NCBI GenBank assembly: GCA_010672925.1
Contig: JAAHFP010000024.1
Location: 1-64,000 of the forward strand
Length of the DNA stretch: 64,000 nt
DNA from: Symploca sp. SIO1C2
Lineage (GTDB): Bacteria; Cyanobacteriota; Cyanobacteriia; Cyanobacteriales; Coleofasciculaceae
Reading direction: 5' to 3'
The position numbers and the translations under genes are program-made. A model generated the notes under the pieces. That model did no database searches, was not told the DNA's origin, and was given only the letters and a program-made list of their open reading frames with translations. Shown in pieces: positions 8,948-17,873 of the stretch. The stretch's first letter is position 1. Every line of letters begins with the position of its first letter.

Positions 8948-10186
8948 CTAGTCCATTTTTTCTGATGTTGCACTAGAAAAGTTACTAGATAGAGGGGCAT
9001 CTTCCCGGTTGTCTGTTCTAACCCATTCTGTTTGACGTTGTACCAGGAAGGTTAGATAGAGGGGAATCTTCCACAGAATGTAAAAAGGTACAGACAACAG
9101 TGTCAGTGCCGAAACCTCAGTACGTCCGAACTTAGCCCAAGCTCCAACAACGGAAACCAGAATCATCAATCCAGTAATGGCTAACAAGATCACTGGCATC
9201 CCGATTGCCCCCCAGATTCCTGCTAGTAATGCTAAACCGGTAGCAGCTACCCAAATCGTGACTAATAGCGAAAGAGGTGGTATCGACAACTCTAGGGCAA
9301 GTGCCAACAAGTCAAAACGTAGTTGAACCAAAGAGGCTTTGATGAGGCGAGGTACTTGTTTTAACAAAGTTTGCAAATGACCATGCTCCCAGCGGATTCT
9401 TTGCCCTTTGGCTGCTGTCTCTTGATGGGGAAGAATGCCGATGACCTTGGTGTCCCGGCAAAATAAGGTGGGGTATCCAGCGATCGCTAAATCTAGCCCT
9501 AACTGCATATCTTCGACAATATTGCCACTAGCTAGAGGTGCTTGACGAATTACAGACCAGGGAAAGGCCATACCTGTACCGGTTAATAGCACGGGCAATC
9601 CTAGTCTTGCTAAACCAAGGGGACGTACCAAATTCTTGACCATAAAAGCTAAAGCCGAAATCGAGTCTTTGGGACTAGGATTGGCTGGTTGCTCCAAGAG
9701 GTAGGTTGCTTGAACCGGTTTTCCTTGAGTCGCAGCAATCGAGGCAATGCGCTCAATTGTCCCTTCCTCAACAAGACAGTCAGCATCAACCAAAACTACT
9801 ACCTCTGGTGGCTCTGTTTCGAGGAAGGTCAAGCCATAGTCTAGAGCATAACCCTTCCCTTTGTTCTCACTATCTTGGCGCTCAATCACCGTCGCACCTA
9901 CGCTACGAGCTATCTCTGCTGTTTTATCAGTGCAATTATCAGCAATAACCACCAGTCGGTCTTGAGTAGTTAATTGAGGTAATAAAGTCTTTAGAGTTGC
10001 ACTAATAACGGAGGCTTCATCGTGAGCAGGCATTAAAACGGCAATCCTAGGTCGAGTTACTTCAGTAGCGTCTTTCTCCGAGGAGCTAGGCAACAAGGCG
10101 ATACTGCATTCAATAAAAAGAACTGCACTCAGGATCAGCAGTCCTATTGAGATAACTAATAAGACGATATCAATAAATAAGAACAT
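8948..10186 (-). CDS. Membrane-bound processive-type glycosyltransferase family 2
   Basis: A 412-residue protein with an N-terminal membrane span (residues 2-28), a GT2 catalytic domain (IAVLMPAHDEASVISATLKT, then VVLVDADCLVEEG with a D-x-D) and a QxxRW-type motif (GQRIRWEHGH, ~265-274), followed by two to three C-terminal spans. QxxRW and the membrane topology are those of cellulose/hyaluronan/poly-GlcNAc synthase relatives. It is the first gene of the polysaccharide locus on this strand, 399 bp before the Wzc-like gene, so it may have its own promoter. Product unknown. Confidence 0.85.
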   Translation of the reverse strand: MFLFIDIVLLVISIGLLILSAVLFIECSIALLPSSSEKDATEVTRPRIAVLMPAHDEASVISATLKTLLPQLTTQDRLVVIADNCTDKTAEIARSVGATVIERQDSENKGKGYALDYGLTFLETEPPEVVVLVDADCLVEEGTIERIASIAATQGKPVQATYLLEQPANPSPKDSISALAFMVKNLVRPLGLARLGLPVLLTGTGMAFPWSVIRQAPLASGNIVEDMQLGLDLAIAGYPTLFCRDTKVIGILPHQETAAKGQRIRWEHGHLQTLLKQVPRLIKASLVQLRFDLLALALELSIPPLSLLVTIWVAATGLALLAGIWGAIGMPVILLAITGLMILVSVVGAWAKFGRTEVSALTLLSVPFYILWKIPLYLTFLVQRQTEWVRTDNREDAPLSSNFSSATSEKMD

Positions 10187-10410
10187 TCTTTAGCTAGAAA
10201 ATTGAAAATTGTATAATGAGAAAAAAGGTGATCAACAGGAAAAGAGCTTATCAGTATAGGTTAAGTGTTTGTACTGAACTCGTCCCTACCTAGCTAGAAG
10301 TTAACCTGCCAAACTAAAACTTAACACCGAATCATTAGTGATCGCAATTCCAGGTTTCTGATAAACGATGACAGACTGTGATTGTATAAATTTTGGTTCA
10401 TGATTTTATA

Positions 10411-11676
10411 CTATGCTCCTTTCCAAAAATGAGCGCTGATTGACAAATGTATTGGCAAGAAACTCAACGAGCTTTCTTGCTCAGTACATACAACTCGAAA
10501 ACCGAGAAAACTGATGTGCTTACTGTTAGGATCATTGAGGTTACGACATGCAGAACGACAGTTTCCCGGAATATTGCCCCAAGAACCACCCCGCAACATC
10601 CGAAAGTGAGAACCACTTTCATACTTGTCTTTCCACACACTGCCATCTATAGGTGCACCTTCATAACTGGAGTGCCAACTATCGGCACACCACTCCGATA
10701 CATTTCCGTGCATATCGTATAGTCCAAAGTTATTCGCTACGCCAAAACTACCAACAGAGGTTGTTTCTTCGTAACTGATGCCCTGTGCCCCTTCAGCATA
10801 GACTCCTTGAAGGTTATCTAGTTCACTACCTACTCCATAGTAATTAGCCAAATCTGTATTAATTGTCTCCCCAAAGTGAAATGGTGTAGTTGTACCTGCT
10901 CGACAAGCATACTCCCACTCTGCTTCACTAGGTAACCGATACTGCCATCCAGTTTTTTGAGAGAGGCGGTTACAGAATTCTACGGCGTCGTACCAAGAGA
11001 TTTGTTCAACGGGTAAATTAGCTCCTATAAACCTAGATGGATGAGGATTAAGATGGTGATTGATTTGCGGTAGGGCAGCTACAGCTTGCCACTGAGCCTG
11101 AGTGACTGGATATTTGCCCATGAAGAAGGATTTGACCGTTATTTGATGCTGCGGACTTTCACTTGTTCTATGCCCTTCTTCTGTTGGCAATGAACCCATA
11201 AGAAAAGTTCCCTCTGGAATAGCTACCATTTCCAAGATGACACCATTCGCCAAGTCTTCAATCAAACACTGAGCCTTCTTCGTCTGGTGACTTTTGACTA
11301 TCCCTTGAGCATCTACTGTCACTACCTCGAATTCATACCAAGGTCTTTTTTTGTTCAACTGCTGTTTAATCATTGGCTCCTGCTGCTGGATGAGCAATGA
11401 ATAAGCAGTAAACTGTACTTGGGGTGACTCATCATGCAATGAATCTAGCACTAATTCTAAACCAGTTTTGCCATAATCAAGGGCATCTTTAAGAGCAACC
11501 AGCCGTTGCTCAACGTCGTTACTTCCCAAGCGCTGCTTTACACCTTCAATTCCTCCCAATACAAGGCTGCCTACTGGTAGCGATGCTTCACCTCCCAGTA
11601 CAGCATCATCTGCTCGCGGTGAACTATCTGGAGCTTTACGATTACTTGGTTGATAAGATATTTTGCCTTGGCTCAT
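10411..11676 (-). CDS. HEAT-repeat plus FGE-sulfatase (SUMF1/C-lectin fold) protein
   Basis: A 421-residue soluble protein. Residues ~50-100 hold one or two HEAT-like helical repeats (QRLVALKDALDYGKTGLELV). From ~150 (MVAIPEGTFLMGS) to ~400 (LGFRVVC) it is an FGE-sulfatase domain with the hallmarks MGKYPVTQAQWQAV, RLPSEAEWEYACRAGT, NNFGLYDMHGNVSEWC and GGSWGNIPGNCRSACR. Only one of the two active-site cysteines of true formylglycine-generating enzymes can be aligned, so oxidase activity is uncertain. The last ~35 residues resemble the variable region of cyanobacterial diversity-generating retroelement targets. About 20 residues after GFRVVC are unique. Confidence 0.82.
   Translation of the reverse strand: MSQGKISYQPSNRKAPDSSPRADDAVLGGEASLPVGSLVLGGIEGVKQRLGSNDVEQRLVALKDALDYGKTGLELVLDSLHDESPQVQFTAYSLLIQQQEPMIKQQLNKKRPWYEFEVVTVDAQGIVKSHQTKKAQCLIEDLANGVILEMVAIPEGTFLMGSLPTEEGHRTSESPQHQITVKSFFMGKYPVTQAQWQAVAALPQINHHLNPHPSRFIGANLPVEQISWYDAVEFCNRLSQKTGWQYRLPSEAEWEYACRAGTTTPFHFGETINTDLANYYGVGSELDNLQGVYAEGAQGISYEETTSVGSFGVANNFGLYDMHGNVSEWCADSWHSSYEGAPIDGSVWKDKYESGSHFRMLRGGSWGNIPGNCRSACRNLNDPNSKHISFLGFRVVCTEQESSLSFLPIHLSISAHFWKGA
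10486..10595 (-). other. Candidate DGR variable region in the FGE/C-lectin gene
   Basis: The segment encodes GGSWGNIPGNCRSACRNLND and runs to GFRVVC. In cyanobacterial DGR targets this place is an Asn-rich, AAC/AAT-rich variable repeat copied from a template with adenine-specific mutation. Here many codons are one or two adenine changes from AAC or AAT (CTC, GAT, AGT, CAC, ATC). No reverse transcriptase or template repeat is in the window, so this is inference. Confidence 0.4.
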
Positions 11677-11878
11677 AGTTAATTAGCTCAGGCTCGTGTT
11701 TTAGTACATTCTTTTTCTTGGATTGATTGGTACAAAAAATAGGTGCACGTACTTTCTATATTATCTTACAATTATAGCAAAAAATATAAAATGAAAGCAT
11801 TTTCGCAATTTTATGTTAAGATCGATAGTAAAGTTGGCATCCCAACACACTAACCAACAAAACCATTGAGAAAATCTG

Positions 11879-13312
11879 ATGTATCCCCTAGCTGTAGCTG
11901 AAGCTAAGGAAATTTATCAATTTCAATCATTTTCAGGAAGTAAGCCACCTCCAGACTCTCCCAGAATACCTCCTTATATCCAACTAAGGCACTATCAGCA
12001 ACAAGCTGTAACTAATTGGTTTGCCAATCGAGGGCGTGGTACGCTGAAGATGGCAACTGGTAGTGGGAAGACAATTACAGCTTTAGCGATCGCTACTGAA
12101 CTCTATCACAAAATTGGATTACAAGTTTTGTTGGTAGTTTGTCCTTACCGTCATCTCGTTATCCAATGGGCACGAGAATGCCAGCAGTTTAATCTAGAGC
12201 CAATTCTAGCCTTTGAGAATGTCCGCAACTGGCAGAGTCAACTCTCCACCAGATTATATAATGTACAGGCTGGGAACCAAACATTTCTCACCATCATCAC
12301 CACAAATGCAACCCTAATTACAGAAGGGTTCCAGTCTCAACTCAAGTACTTTCCTGATAAAACCCTCATAGTGGGAGATGAAGCTCATAATCTTGGCTCT
12401 CCACGGCTAGAAGCAAGTTTACCCCGTCACTTGGGCTTACGTCTTGCTTTATCTGCTACCCCAGAACGATATTTTGATGATCAAGGAACAGATGTTTTAT
12501 TTAACTATTTTGGCCCAGTTTTACAGCCAGAACTTACCTTAGCAGATGCAATTGAGCAGGGGGCGCTAGTTCGCTACCTATACTATCCCATATTGGTAGA
12601 ACTAACAGCAGGGGAAGCAAAGGTCTATGCCAAATTAACGAAAAGAATTGGTTGGGCGTTGGCAGAAGAAGAAAATCTCCAGAAAAATGATGCCCTCACT
12701 TCTTTGTTAATGCAACGTGCCCGGTTAATCGGAGCAGCAGCTAACAAGTTAACTGCTTTGCGAAAATTAATGATTAATCGTCTGGATACTTGCCATACCT
12801 TGTTTTACTGTGGGGATGGTTCGGTAGAAAAAAGTTCGGGTAATTCCCTCAATAGTCAGTTGGCAGCAGTTACCCGCTTATTAGGCTCGGAATTAGGCTA
12901 TCGCATCAATACTTATACCGCCCAGACATCCATAGCAGAAAGAGAACAGTTACGTCATCAATTTGAAGTAGGTGAATTGCAAGGTTTGGTAGCAATTCGT
13001 TGTTTAGACGAAGGGGTAGATATCCCTGCAATTAAAACTGCGGTTATTCTCGCCAGTAGTGGTAATCCCCGCCAGTTTATTCAGCGACGAGGGAGAGTTT
13101 TGCGCCCGCACCCAGGGAAAGAACGGGCAACTGTATTTGATATGATTGTACTACCGCCTGACTTAGGGCGAGAAGCTTGGGAAGTGGAACGCAATTTGTT
13201 GAAAAAAGAGTTGAAGCGATTCCTGGAATTTGCTGACTTGGCAGATAATGCGGAGGAAGCGAGAAGTAAACTGTTGGAAGTGCAGACAAGATATGGATTG
13301 TTGGAAGCTTGA
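11879..13312 (+). CDS. Superfamily-2 DEAH helicase (type III restriction/XPB-like)
   Basis: A 477-residue helicase. Domain 1 has the Q-like RHYQQQAVTNWF (~38-49), Walker A MATGSGKT (~58-65), GDEAHNLG (~163-170) and LSATPERY (~189-196). Domain 2 has GLVAIRCLDEGVDIPA (~369-384) and the arginine-finger motif QFIQRRGRVLRPHPG (~400-414). It is predicted to be an ATP-driven DNA translocase. Very similar cyanobacterial proteins are sometimes named DNA phosphorothioation restriction enzymes, but no dnd genes are nearby, so that function is not supported here. Transcribed alone from the plus strand, with the minus-strand 85-aa gene downstream. Confidence 0.82.
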   Translation: MYPLAVAEAKEIYQFQSFSGSKPPPDSPRIPPYIQLRHYQQQAVTNWFANRGRGTLKMATGSGKTITALAIATELYHKIGLQVLLVVCPYRHLVIQWARECQQFNLEPILAFENVRNWQSQLSTRLYNVQAGNQTFLTIITTNATLITEGFQSQLKYFPDKTLIVGDEAHNLGSPRLEASLPRHLGLRLALSATPERYFDDQGTDVLFNYFGPVLQPELTLADAIEQGALVRYLYYPILVELTAGEAKVYAKLTKRIGWALAEEENLQKNDALTSLLMQRARLIGAAANKLTALRKLMINRLDTCHTLFYCGDGSVEKSSGNSLNSQLAAVTRLLGSELGYRINTYTAQTSIAEREQLRHQFEVGELQGLVAIRCLDEGVDIPAIKTAVILASSGNPRQFIQRRGRVLRPHPGKERATVFDMIVLPPDLGREAWEVERNLLKKELKRFLEFADLADNAEEARSKLLEVQTRYGLLEA

Positions 13313-13379
13313 TTTTGTAGGTGTATATGATTTACATTTTATACGCCTCCCATCGGTATAAAGAATGGGAGACATACTC

Positions 13380-13445
13380 ATCTGCCTTCTGCCTTCTGCC
13401 TTCTGCCTTCTGCCTTCTGCCTTCTGCCTTCTGCCTTCTGCCTTC
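13380..13445. repeat. Heptamer tandem repeat (TCTGCCT, ~9 copies)
   Basis: Nine near-perfect copies of the 7-mer TCTGCCT sit between the convergent ends of the helicase gene and the DUF6761-like gene. This is a short tandemly repeated repetitive (STRR) sequence of the kind known from filamentous cyanobacteria; the same heptamer recurs near 23.0 and 27.0 kb. Confidence 0.95.
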
Positions 13446-13451
13446 AGAGCA

Positions 13452-13709
13452 CTAGTAGTAGTCAGATTCAGGTTCTGGCATGACCATGAGCTCAAAGTTT
13501 GATGGATCCCGCATGTAGCGGACAGCTTCTTCTTCTAAACGGTGGAGTAAGTAGGATTCCAGAGAATTAGTATATCTGAGGGCGGCAAGATAACCATCTA
13601 TATAAATACGTAGGTCATCAAAACGATAGCCCCGGTTCCACAAATCAACTAAAGCATCGGTAAGCTTTTGGTAGTAGCGTATAGTTCGAGGATCTTGAAG
13701 CATAGTCAC
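13452..13709 (-). CDS. Small conserved cyanobacterial protein (DUF6761-like)
   Basis: An 85-residue acidic, mostly helical protein with no membrane segment (core [20 protein letters not shown], then [28 protein letters not shown]). I recall this as a conserved cyanobacterial family of unknown function, DUF6761. ATG at 3' end 13709 (MTMLQDP); the second Met (13703) is an equally good start. It is convergent with the helicase gene and separated from it by the heptamer repeat. No function can be given. Confidence 0.7.
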   Translation of the reverse strand: MTMLQDPRTIRYYQKLTDALVDLWNRGYRFDDLRIYIDGYLAALRYTNSLESYLLHRLEEEAVRYMRDPSNFELMVMPEPESDYY

Positions 13710-13952
13710 AAATAGTTCAGAATTGTTAGTTTAGTTTTTAAGGAAGATAGATGCTTTGATTCATTAACTATAGTTAAGTTTACAGCAATCATTGATCTAG
13801 TAACGGTTTCAACTGTATTATTACCAAGAGTACAAATCACAGAAGTTAGGATATGTCCCCTTCTCAATTTCCTGAGTAACAATTGTTACAAACTATTGAC
13901 ATGGATTTTGTTAGACTAACAACCACCAGCTACAGGGGAAGTAAAAGCTGCT

Positions 13953-14690
13953 GTGGAACCTATTTGTATTCAAATTATCCAAGGAAATCCTCACTTGCGA
14001 TCGCTATTGGGTTGGCATTTGCAGCAAGCAGGCTATGGAGTCTATCAATCAGATAGTCTTGGTCAAGCCAAGCAAGCTTTCTTCCATCGTCAACCAATTC
14101 TGGTGATTCTAGACTCAGACTTACCAGATGGTGATGGTGTTGAGTTTTGCCAATGGCTCCAGGAGCAAAGACAGTCATTGATTTTGATGCTATCAGCTCG
14201 CAATACAGAAAGTGATATTGTCAGAGGGCTCAAGGCTGGGGCTGACGATTACTTAGTCAAGCCCTTCGGTATGCAAGAATTTATGGCTCGAGTGGAGGCA
14301 CTAATTAGACGTGTACGTTTGAATACTGCCCCACTCTCTTTGAACTATGGTGACCTCAAAATTGATTTAGTACAGCGTCGTGTATGTCTTAAGGGATACT
14401 TTATTGAACTGACACCTCAGGAATTTAGTTTGCTTTACGTACTAGCACAATCTGAAGGATTGCCCCTAAGCCGTTCGGAATTACTGCGTCGCGCTTGGCC
14501 TGATGCCATCGACAATCCCCGTACTATTGACACCCATGTTCTTTCCCTGCGCAAAAAAATCGAGACTGATCCTCGGCAACCCAACTTGATTCAAACTATC
14601 CGCAATGTAGGCTACCGGTTTAATCCAGAAATTATCCAAGGAAATCATGTACCAACGGAAGAACTAGCACAAGGAGGTAGGAGACTGTAA
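13953..14690 (+). CDS. OmpR-type response regulator with atypical receiver
   Basis: A 245-residue two-domain regulator: receiver (1-~118) and winged-helix DNA-binding domain (~130-230, with LTPQEFSLLYVLAQ and TIDTHVLSLRKKIE). The likely phosphoacceptor is Asp54 (VILDSDLPDGDG), with Ser/Thr (LMLSARN) and Lys (DDYLVKPFG) conserved. The acidic pair that binds Mg2+ after the first strand is missing: the sequence there is IQIIQGNPHL. The start is GTG 13953, preceded by GGGGAAG about 12 bp upstream. No histidine kinase is adjacent. The gene is followed by a convergent CAAD gene. I cannot assign it to NblR, RpaA or another named regulator. Confidence 0.85.
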   Translation: MEPICIQIIQGNPHLRSLLGWHLQQAGYGVYQSDSLGQAKQAFFHRQPILVILDSDLPDGDGVEFCQWLQEQRQSLILMLSARNTESDIVRGLKAGADDYLVKPFGMQEFMARVEALIRRVRLNTAPLSLNYGDLKIDLVQRRVCLKGYFIELTPQEFSLLYVLAQSEGLPLSRSELLRRAWPDAIDNPRTIDTHVLSLRKKIETDPRQPNLIQTIRNVGYRFNPEIIQGNHVPTEELAQGGRRL

Positions 14691-14814
14691 CCATCTTAGA
14701 AAAGACAAGGAGGGTTTGAACTATGGCAATTATCGCCCCTGATGAGATAAATCCAACGATAACTGCCTATTCCCCATTCCAAAAGCTGATTAAGTAATTT
14801 GAAAAAAAGTATTA

Positions 14815-14867
14815 ATTTAAAAAGTACAAGTGAACTGAAAGTCCTGGTCAATTAGTTCACCTGTACT
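14815..14867 (-). terminator. Rho-independent terminator after the CAAD gene
   Basis: Inverted arms 14823-14836 and 14854-14867 match at 13 of 14 positions (AGTACAAGTGAACT against AGTTCACCTGTACT), and on the minus strand the stem is followed by a run of T. It lies 70 bp beyond the stop of the minus-strand CAAD gene and could also serve the convergent response regulator. Confidence 0.65.
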
Positions 14868-14939
14868 AAGGACTGCTCAATTTTGTTAAGAATTCCACTT
14901 TTGTCCTGCAAAAGACAGTAGACTTATGTCTCCAGGAGG

Positions 14940-15416
14940 TTAGCTATCAAGGGAATTTTTACCTAATATTTGCCCCTGAAGGGACTGAAACTCACTCACT
15001 AGTTCTTGGCGTGTTTCTCGTTTGATTAAATAGCGGAAAACAAACCAAGCAGTGTAGCCAATTCCCACCAATTCTAAAAAGGGTGCCAAGAGTGGAATAT
15101 CATTGATAGCATCCAGGATGGCTAGGGTTACCTTAACCGCAACAATGAGCAGGACGAACAGACCTAGGGTAATGAGGAACTGTTTATATCTGGTAAAGAA
15201 ATCACCCACCAGCTCAGGCAGTCTTGACGACAGGTCAGAAAGGAGTTGTACCCATTCCTGTACCTGTGCATTTCCTGATTGCTCAGAAGGATTTGGTGAA
15301 ATTATCTCACCTGGTGTTTCAAGCTTGACGTCTATTTTATTCTTGTAGGCTTCAGCCGCTGTCGATTCTAGGGGACTGCTCTCAGCTTTAGATTTTGGCA
15401 ATTCAGATCCTTCCAT
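14940..15416 (-). CDS. CAAD-domain (CURT1-like) thylakoid membrane protein
   Basis: A 158-residue protein: an acidic, disordered N-terminus (1-~60), then an amphipathic helix (LLSDLSSRLPELVGDFFTRY), two membrane helices (~83-102 FLITLGLFVLLIVAVKVTLA and ~108-132 with PLLAPFLELVGIGYTAWF) and a C-terminal helix. This is the CAAD domain found in cyanobacterial aminoacyl-tRNA synthetases and related to the plant thylakoid protein CURT1. Stand-alone copies are thought to shape or anchor to thylakoids. It is monocistronic, with a terminator downstream. Confidence 0.85.
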   Translation of the reverse strand: MEGSELPKSKAESSPLESTAAEAYKNKIDVKLETPGEIISPNPSEQSGNAQVQEWVQLLSDLSSRLPELVGDFFTRYKQFLITLGLFVLLIVAVKVTLAILDAINDIPLLAPFLELVGIGYTAWFVFRYLIKRETRQELVSEFQSLQGQILGKNSLDS

Positions 15417-15898
15417 ATTTTCTCTACCGTCTCCTTAAGTAGGACATTTTATCGCTAAGTCAGACAGCTGTATATAATTACAGCCTGACTAACTTTTGCC
15501 CATATTACCAAAAGTTTTAGAACAGCTCGGTAAACTACAGAAATTATCTATTAATAGAAGGATTATAAGTAGATTCTTCCCTTGGAGTCTCCTGCCCTCT
15601 AATCTGAAAATAGACGCACTGGACACACCAGAAATTAATTTTCATTACTTTGTTGTGCACATAGCGTGGGTGGGGTCTAATACCACATCCGGTGGAATCA
15701 CTATACTTTTTCAACTATTGTTAAGAAGGTGGGTAAATTCCACCACATTGCACTAGTACAAGAAGGCAGGAGGCTCCGAGGTCCGAGGGCAGAAAGCTTG
15801 TTTAATAGGCTTTTTAACCTTTTTTTGTGGGTAAATTCCACCACACTGCACTAGTTTGCACGCCAAATAAACCTTTATCTGTTCAGGAAACAGCCCCA
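15417..15898. other. Intergenic region with a duplicated hairpin repeat
   Basis: The 480 bp before the ABC permease contain no credible gene. Two copies of a ~29-bp sequence that begins GTGGGTAAATTCCACCAC and ends TGCACTAGT occur at 15730 and 15828; each forms a short hairpin. At 15596-15612 is the segment CTAATCTGAAAATAGAC that recurs near 45.5 kb and, inverted, near 48.45 kb. I saw no cobalamin riboswitch. Confidence 0.6.
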
Positions 15899-16879
15899 AT
15901 GGCTCAGTCCTCTCGTAGCATTATTGCCAGTCTTCTGCTTTGTGTTGGTTTAATGGTAACTCTGGTGGTGTCCCTAACTCAGGGAACTATCCCTTTGAGT
16001 TGGGCAGAACTTCAGCAGGCTTTGTGGCATCAGGGAAGTAGTATTAATCAAACCATTGTCTGGGATCTGCGTTTGCCTCGGATCATTGCAGCACTGATGG
16101 TAGGTTCAGCATTGGGTCTTTCTGGTGCATTACTCCAAGGGATGCTACGTAATGGGTTAGCCGACCCTTTTATTTTAGGCATCTCGGCAGGAGCAGGATT
16201 AGTAGCAGTAGCTTTTTTCACTTTAGGACTGTTACAAAGCTGGATACCCTTGGCAGCTTGGTTAGGCGCGCTCTCGACAACTGGGATAGTATATCTGTTG
16301 GCTCGTAGTCAATCTGGGATATCGGTAGAGCGATTGGTACTAGGAGGAGTAGCCATTAGTTCGCTGTTTGGGTCAGTACAATCGATGCTGTTACTGCTCT
16401 CAGATGATGGACGAATTCAGGCTGCCCTCAACTGGTTGGTTGGTAGCCTTAACGGAAGGGGGTGGAGTGAAATAGCAATTACAGGACCTTATTTGGCCAT
16501 TGCCCTACTGGTAGGTTGTACCCTGGCCAGAGTGATGAATTTGCTGCAACTGGGGGATGATCTAGCGGTGAGTTTGGGGGTATCATTGTGGCGATCGCGC
16601 ATGTTTATTGGAGCGATCGCAGCGCTGCTAGCCGCTAGCGCAGTAAGTATTGCCGGTTTGGTGGGCTTTGTGGGATTAATTGTGCCTCATGGAGTGCGTT
16701 TGTTAGTAGGCACAGACTACCGTTGGGTTTTGCCAGTATCAATTATTGGAGGAGCCTGGATTGTCTTGCTGGCAGATTGGCTATCCCGCTTGGGAGCGAT
16801 TGAATTGCCAGTGGGTATCGTGACAGCCTTGTTGGGCTCCCCGGTCTTTGTTTGGCTGCTCTATCGCCGGAGTAATTAG
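15899..16879 (+). CDS. FecCD/BtuC-type ABC transporter permease
   Basis: A 326-residue polytopic protein with about ten membrane helices and the FecCD signatures RLPRIIAALMVGSALGLSGA, DPFILGISAGAGL and GLVGFVGLIVPHGVRL. It forms the channel of an importer for cobalamin, heme or ferric siderophore. The start chosen is ATG 15899 (MAQSSRSIIAS); an in-frame GTG at 15827 lies inside a dispersed repeat and is rejected. The gene heads a cluster with an ATPase (16955) and a lipoprotein binding protein (17874). Confidence 0.9.
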   Translation: MAQSSRSIIASLLLCVGLMVTLVVSLTQGTIPLSWAELQQALWHQGSSINQTIVWDLRLPRIIAALMVGSALGLSGALLQGMLRNGLADPFILGISAGAGLVAVAFFTLGLLQSWIPLAAWLGALSTTGIVYLLARSQSGISVERLVLGGVAISSLFGSVQSMLLLLSDDGRIQAALNWLVGSLNGRGWSEIAITGPYLAIALLVGCTLARVMNLLQLGDDLAVSLGVSLWRSRMFIGAIAALLAASAVSIAGLVGFVGLIVPHGVRLLVGTDYRWVLPVSIIGGAWIVLLADWLSRLGAIELPVGIVTALLGSPVFVWLLYRRSN

Positions 16880-16922
16880 AATTTAGAATTTAGAATTTAG
16901 AATTTAGAATTGGGAATTGGGA
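16878..16922. repeat. Heptamer repeat (TTAGAAT / TTGGGAA)
   Basis: Five copies of TTAGAAT run straight into two copies of TTGGGAA between the permease and ATPase genes of the ABC cluster. A STRR sits in a place where operon genes would normally be closely spaced. Confidence 0.9.
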
Positions 16923-16954
16923 AGTTTGAACTGAGCATTGGGAATTAAAACTAA

Positions 16955-17749
16955 ATGGAAACAGCACTAGAAAGTCAGGCTGTAACGGGAGGCTATGGGG
17001 AAGAAAGTATTGTTCAAAACATTAGTTTTGCCCTGCAATCGGGAGAATGGTTGAGTATTTTGGGGGCAAATGGTTCCGGTAAGTCAACCCTGTTACGCTT
17101 GCTTAGTCGTATTCTTTCCCCACAACAAGGAACTGTATTACTGGATGGCAAATCGATTCATACGCAATCGCCCCAAGTAGTAGCACAAACTTTAGCACTA
17201 TTGCCCCAACAGCAGACTATCCCCTCTGGATTAACCGTGCGGCAACTGGTGAGTTTGGGTAGGGCTCCTCATCAAACTTGGTGGCAGTGGGAACTGAATG
17301 CAGAGGATCACCAAAAAGTGACCCTCGCACTGGAATCCACGGAATTAGTTACTTATAGTGATCGTCCTGTAGAGCAACTTTCTGGGGGTGAGCGCCAGCG
17401 GGCTTTTCTGGCTTTAGCATTGGCACAGGCTCCTCAGGTATTGTTGTTGGATGAACCAACGACTTATCTGGATTTACGTTACCAACTGGAATTGCTGGAA
17501 CTATTGAAGCATTTGAATCAGCAGCAGGATATTGCTATCATCACTGTACTGCACGATGTAAATTTAGCTGCTCGATATAGCGATCGCCTCGCCCTACTCA
17601 AAGCAGGACAACTGTATCATCTAGGTACACCTACAGATGTGCTCACCCCGGAAAATCTCGCTGCAATTTTTGGCATTGATGCCTCAATTTTACAAACACC
17701 TGTAGGTATTCAAATTTGTCCTCTAACTCCAATTACGCTAAAAAGTTAA
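16955..17749 (+). CDS. ABC transporter ATP-binding protein (BtuD/FecE type)
   Basis: A 264-residue ATPase that powers the FecCD-type importer. Walker A GANGSGKST (~38-46), signature LSGGERQRA (~142-150), Walker B VLLLDEPTTYLDL (~160-172) and the switch histidine in TVLHDVNLA (~197-205) are all intact, so it should be active. The substrate of the system (cobalamin, heme, siderophore) cannot be fixed from this subunit. Confidence 0.92.
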   Translation: METALESQAVTGGYGEESIVQNISFALQSGEWLSILGANGSGKSTLLRLLSRILSPQQGTVLLDGKSIHTQSPQVVAQTLALLPQQQTIPSGLTVRQLVSLGRAPHQTWWQWELNAEDHQKVTLALESTELVTYSDRPVEQLSGGERQRAFLALALAQAPQVLLLDEPTTYLDLRYQLELLELLKHLNQQQDIAIITVLHDVNLAARYSDRLALLKAGQLYHLGTPTDVLTPENLAAIFGIDASILQTPVGIQICPLTPITLKS

Positions 17750-17814
17750 ATAGGCAATAGGAAGCAGGGAACAGGAGGAGGGTCGGATAATACTTTTTAC
17801 ATACTTATTACTAC

Positions 17815-17871
17815 CACCTAATACCTAATACCTAATACCTAACACCTAATACCTAACACCTAATACCTAAC
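17815..17871. repeat. Heptamer repeat (ACCTAAT) abutting the next start codon
   Basis: About eight copies of ACCTAAT or ACCTAAC end two to three bases before the ATG of the substrate-binding protein gene. No Shine-Dalgarno-like sequence is left between the repeat and the start. Confidence 0.93.
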
Positions 17872-17873
17872 AT

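Noticed and set aside
15827-15898. GTG start extending the FecCD permease by 24 residues
   Set aside because: The extension is coded by a hairpin repeat that also occurs at 15730, so ATG 15899 is preferred.
15417-15898. Cobalamin riboswitch before the ABC importer
   Set aside because: I looked for a B12-box type conserved core and saw none; the stretch holds repeats instead.
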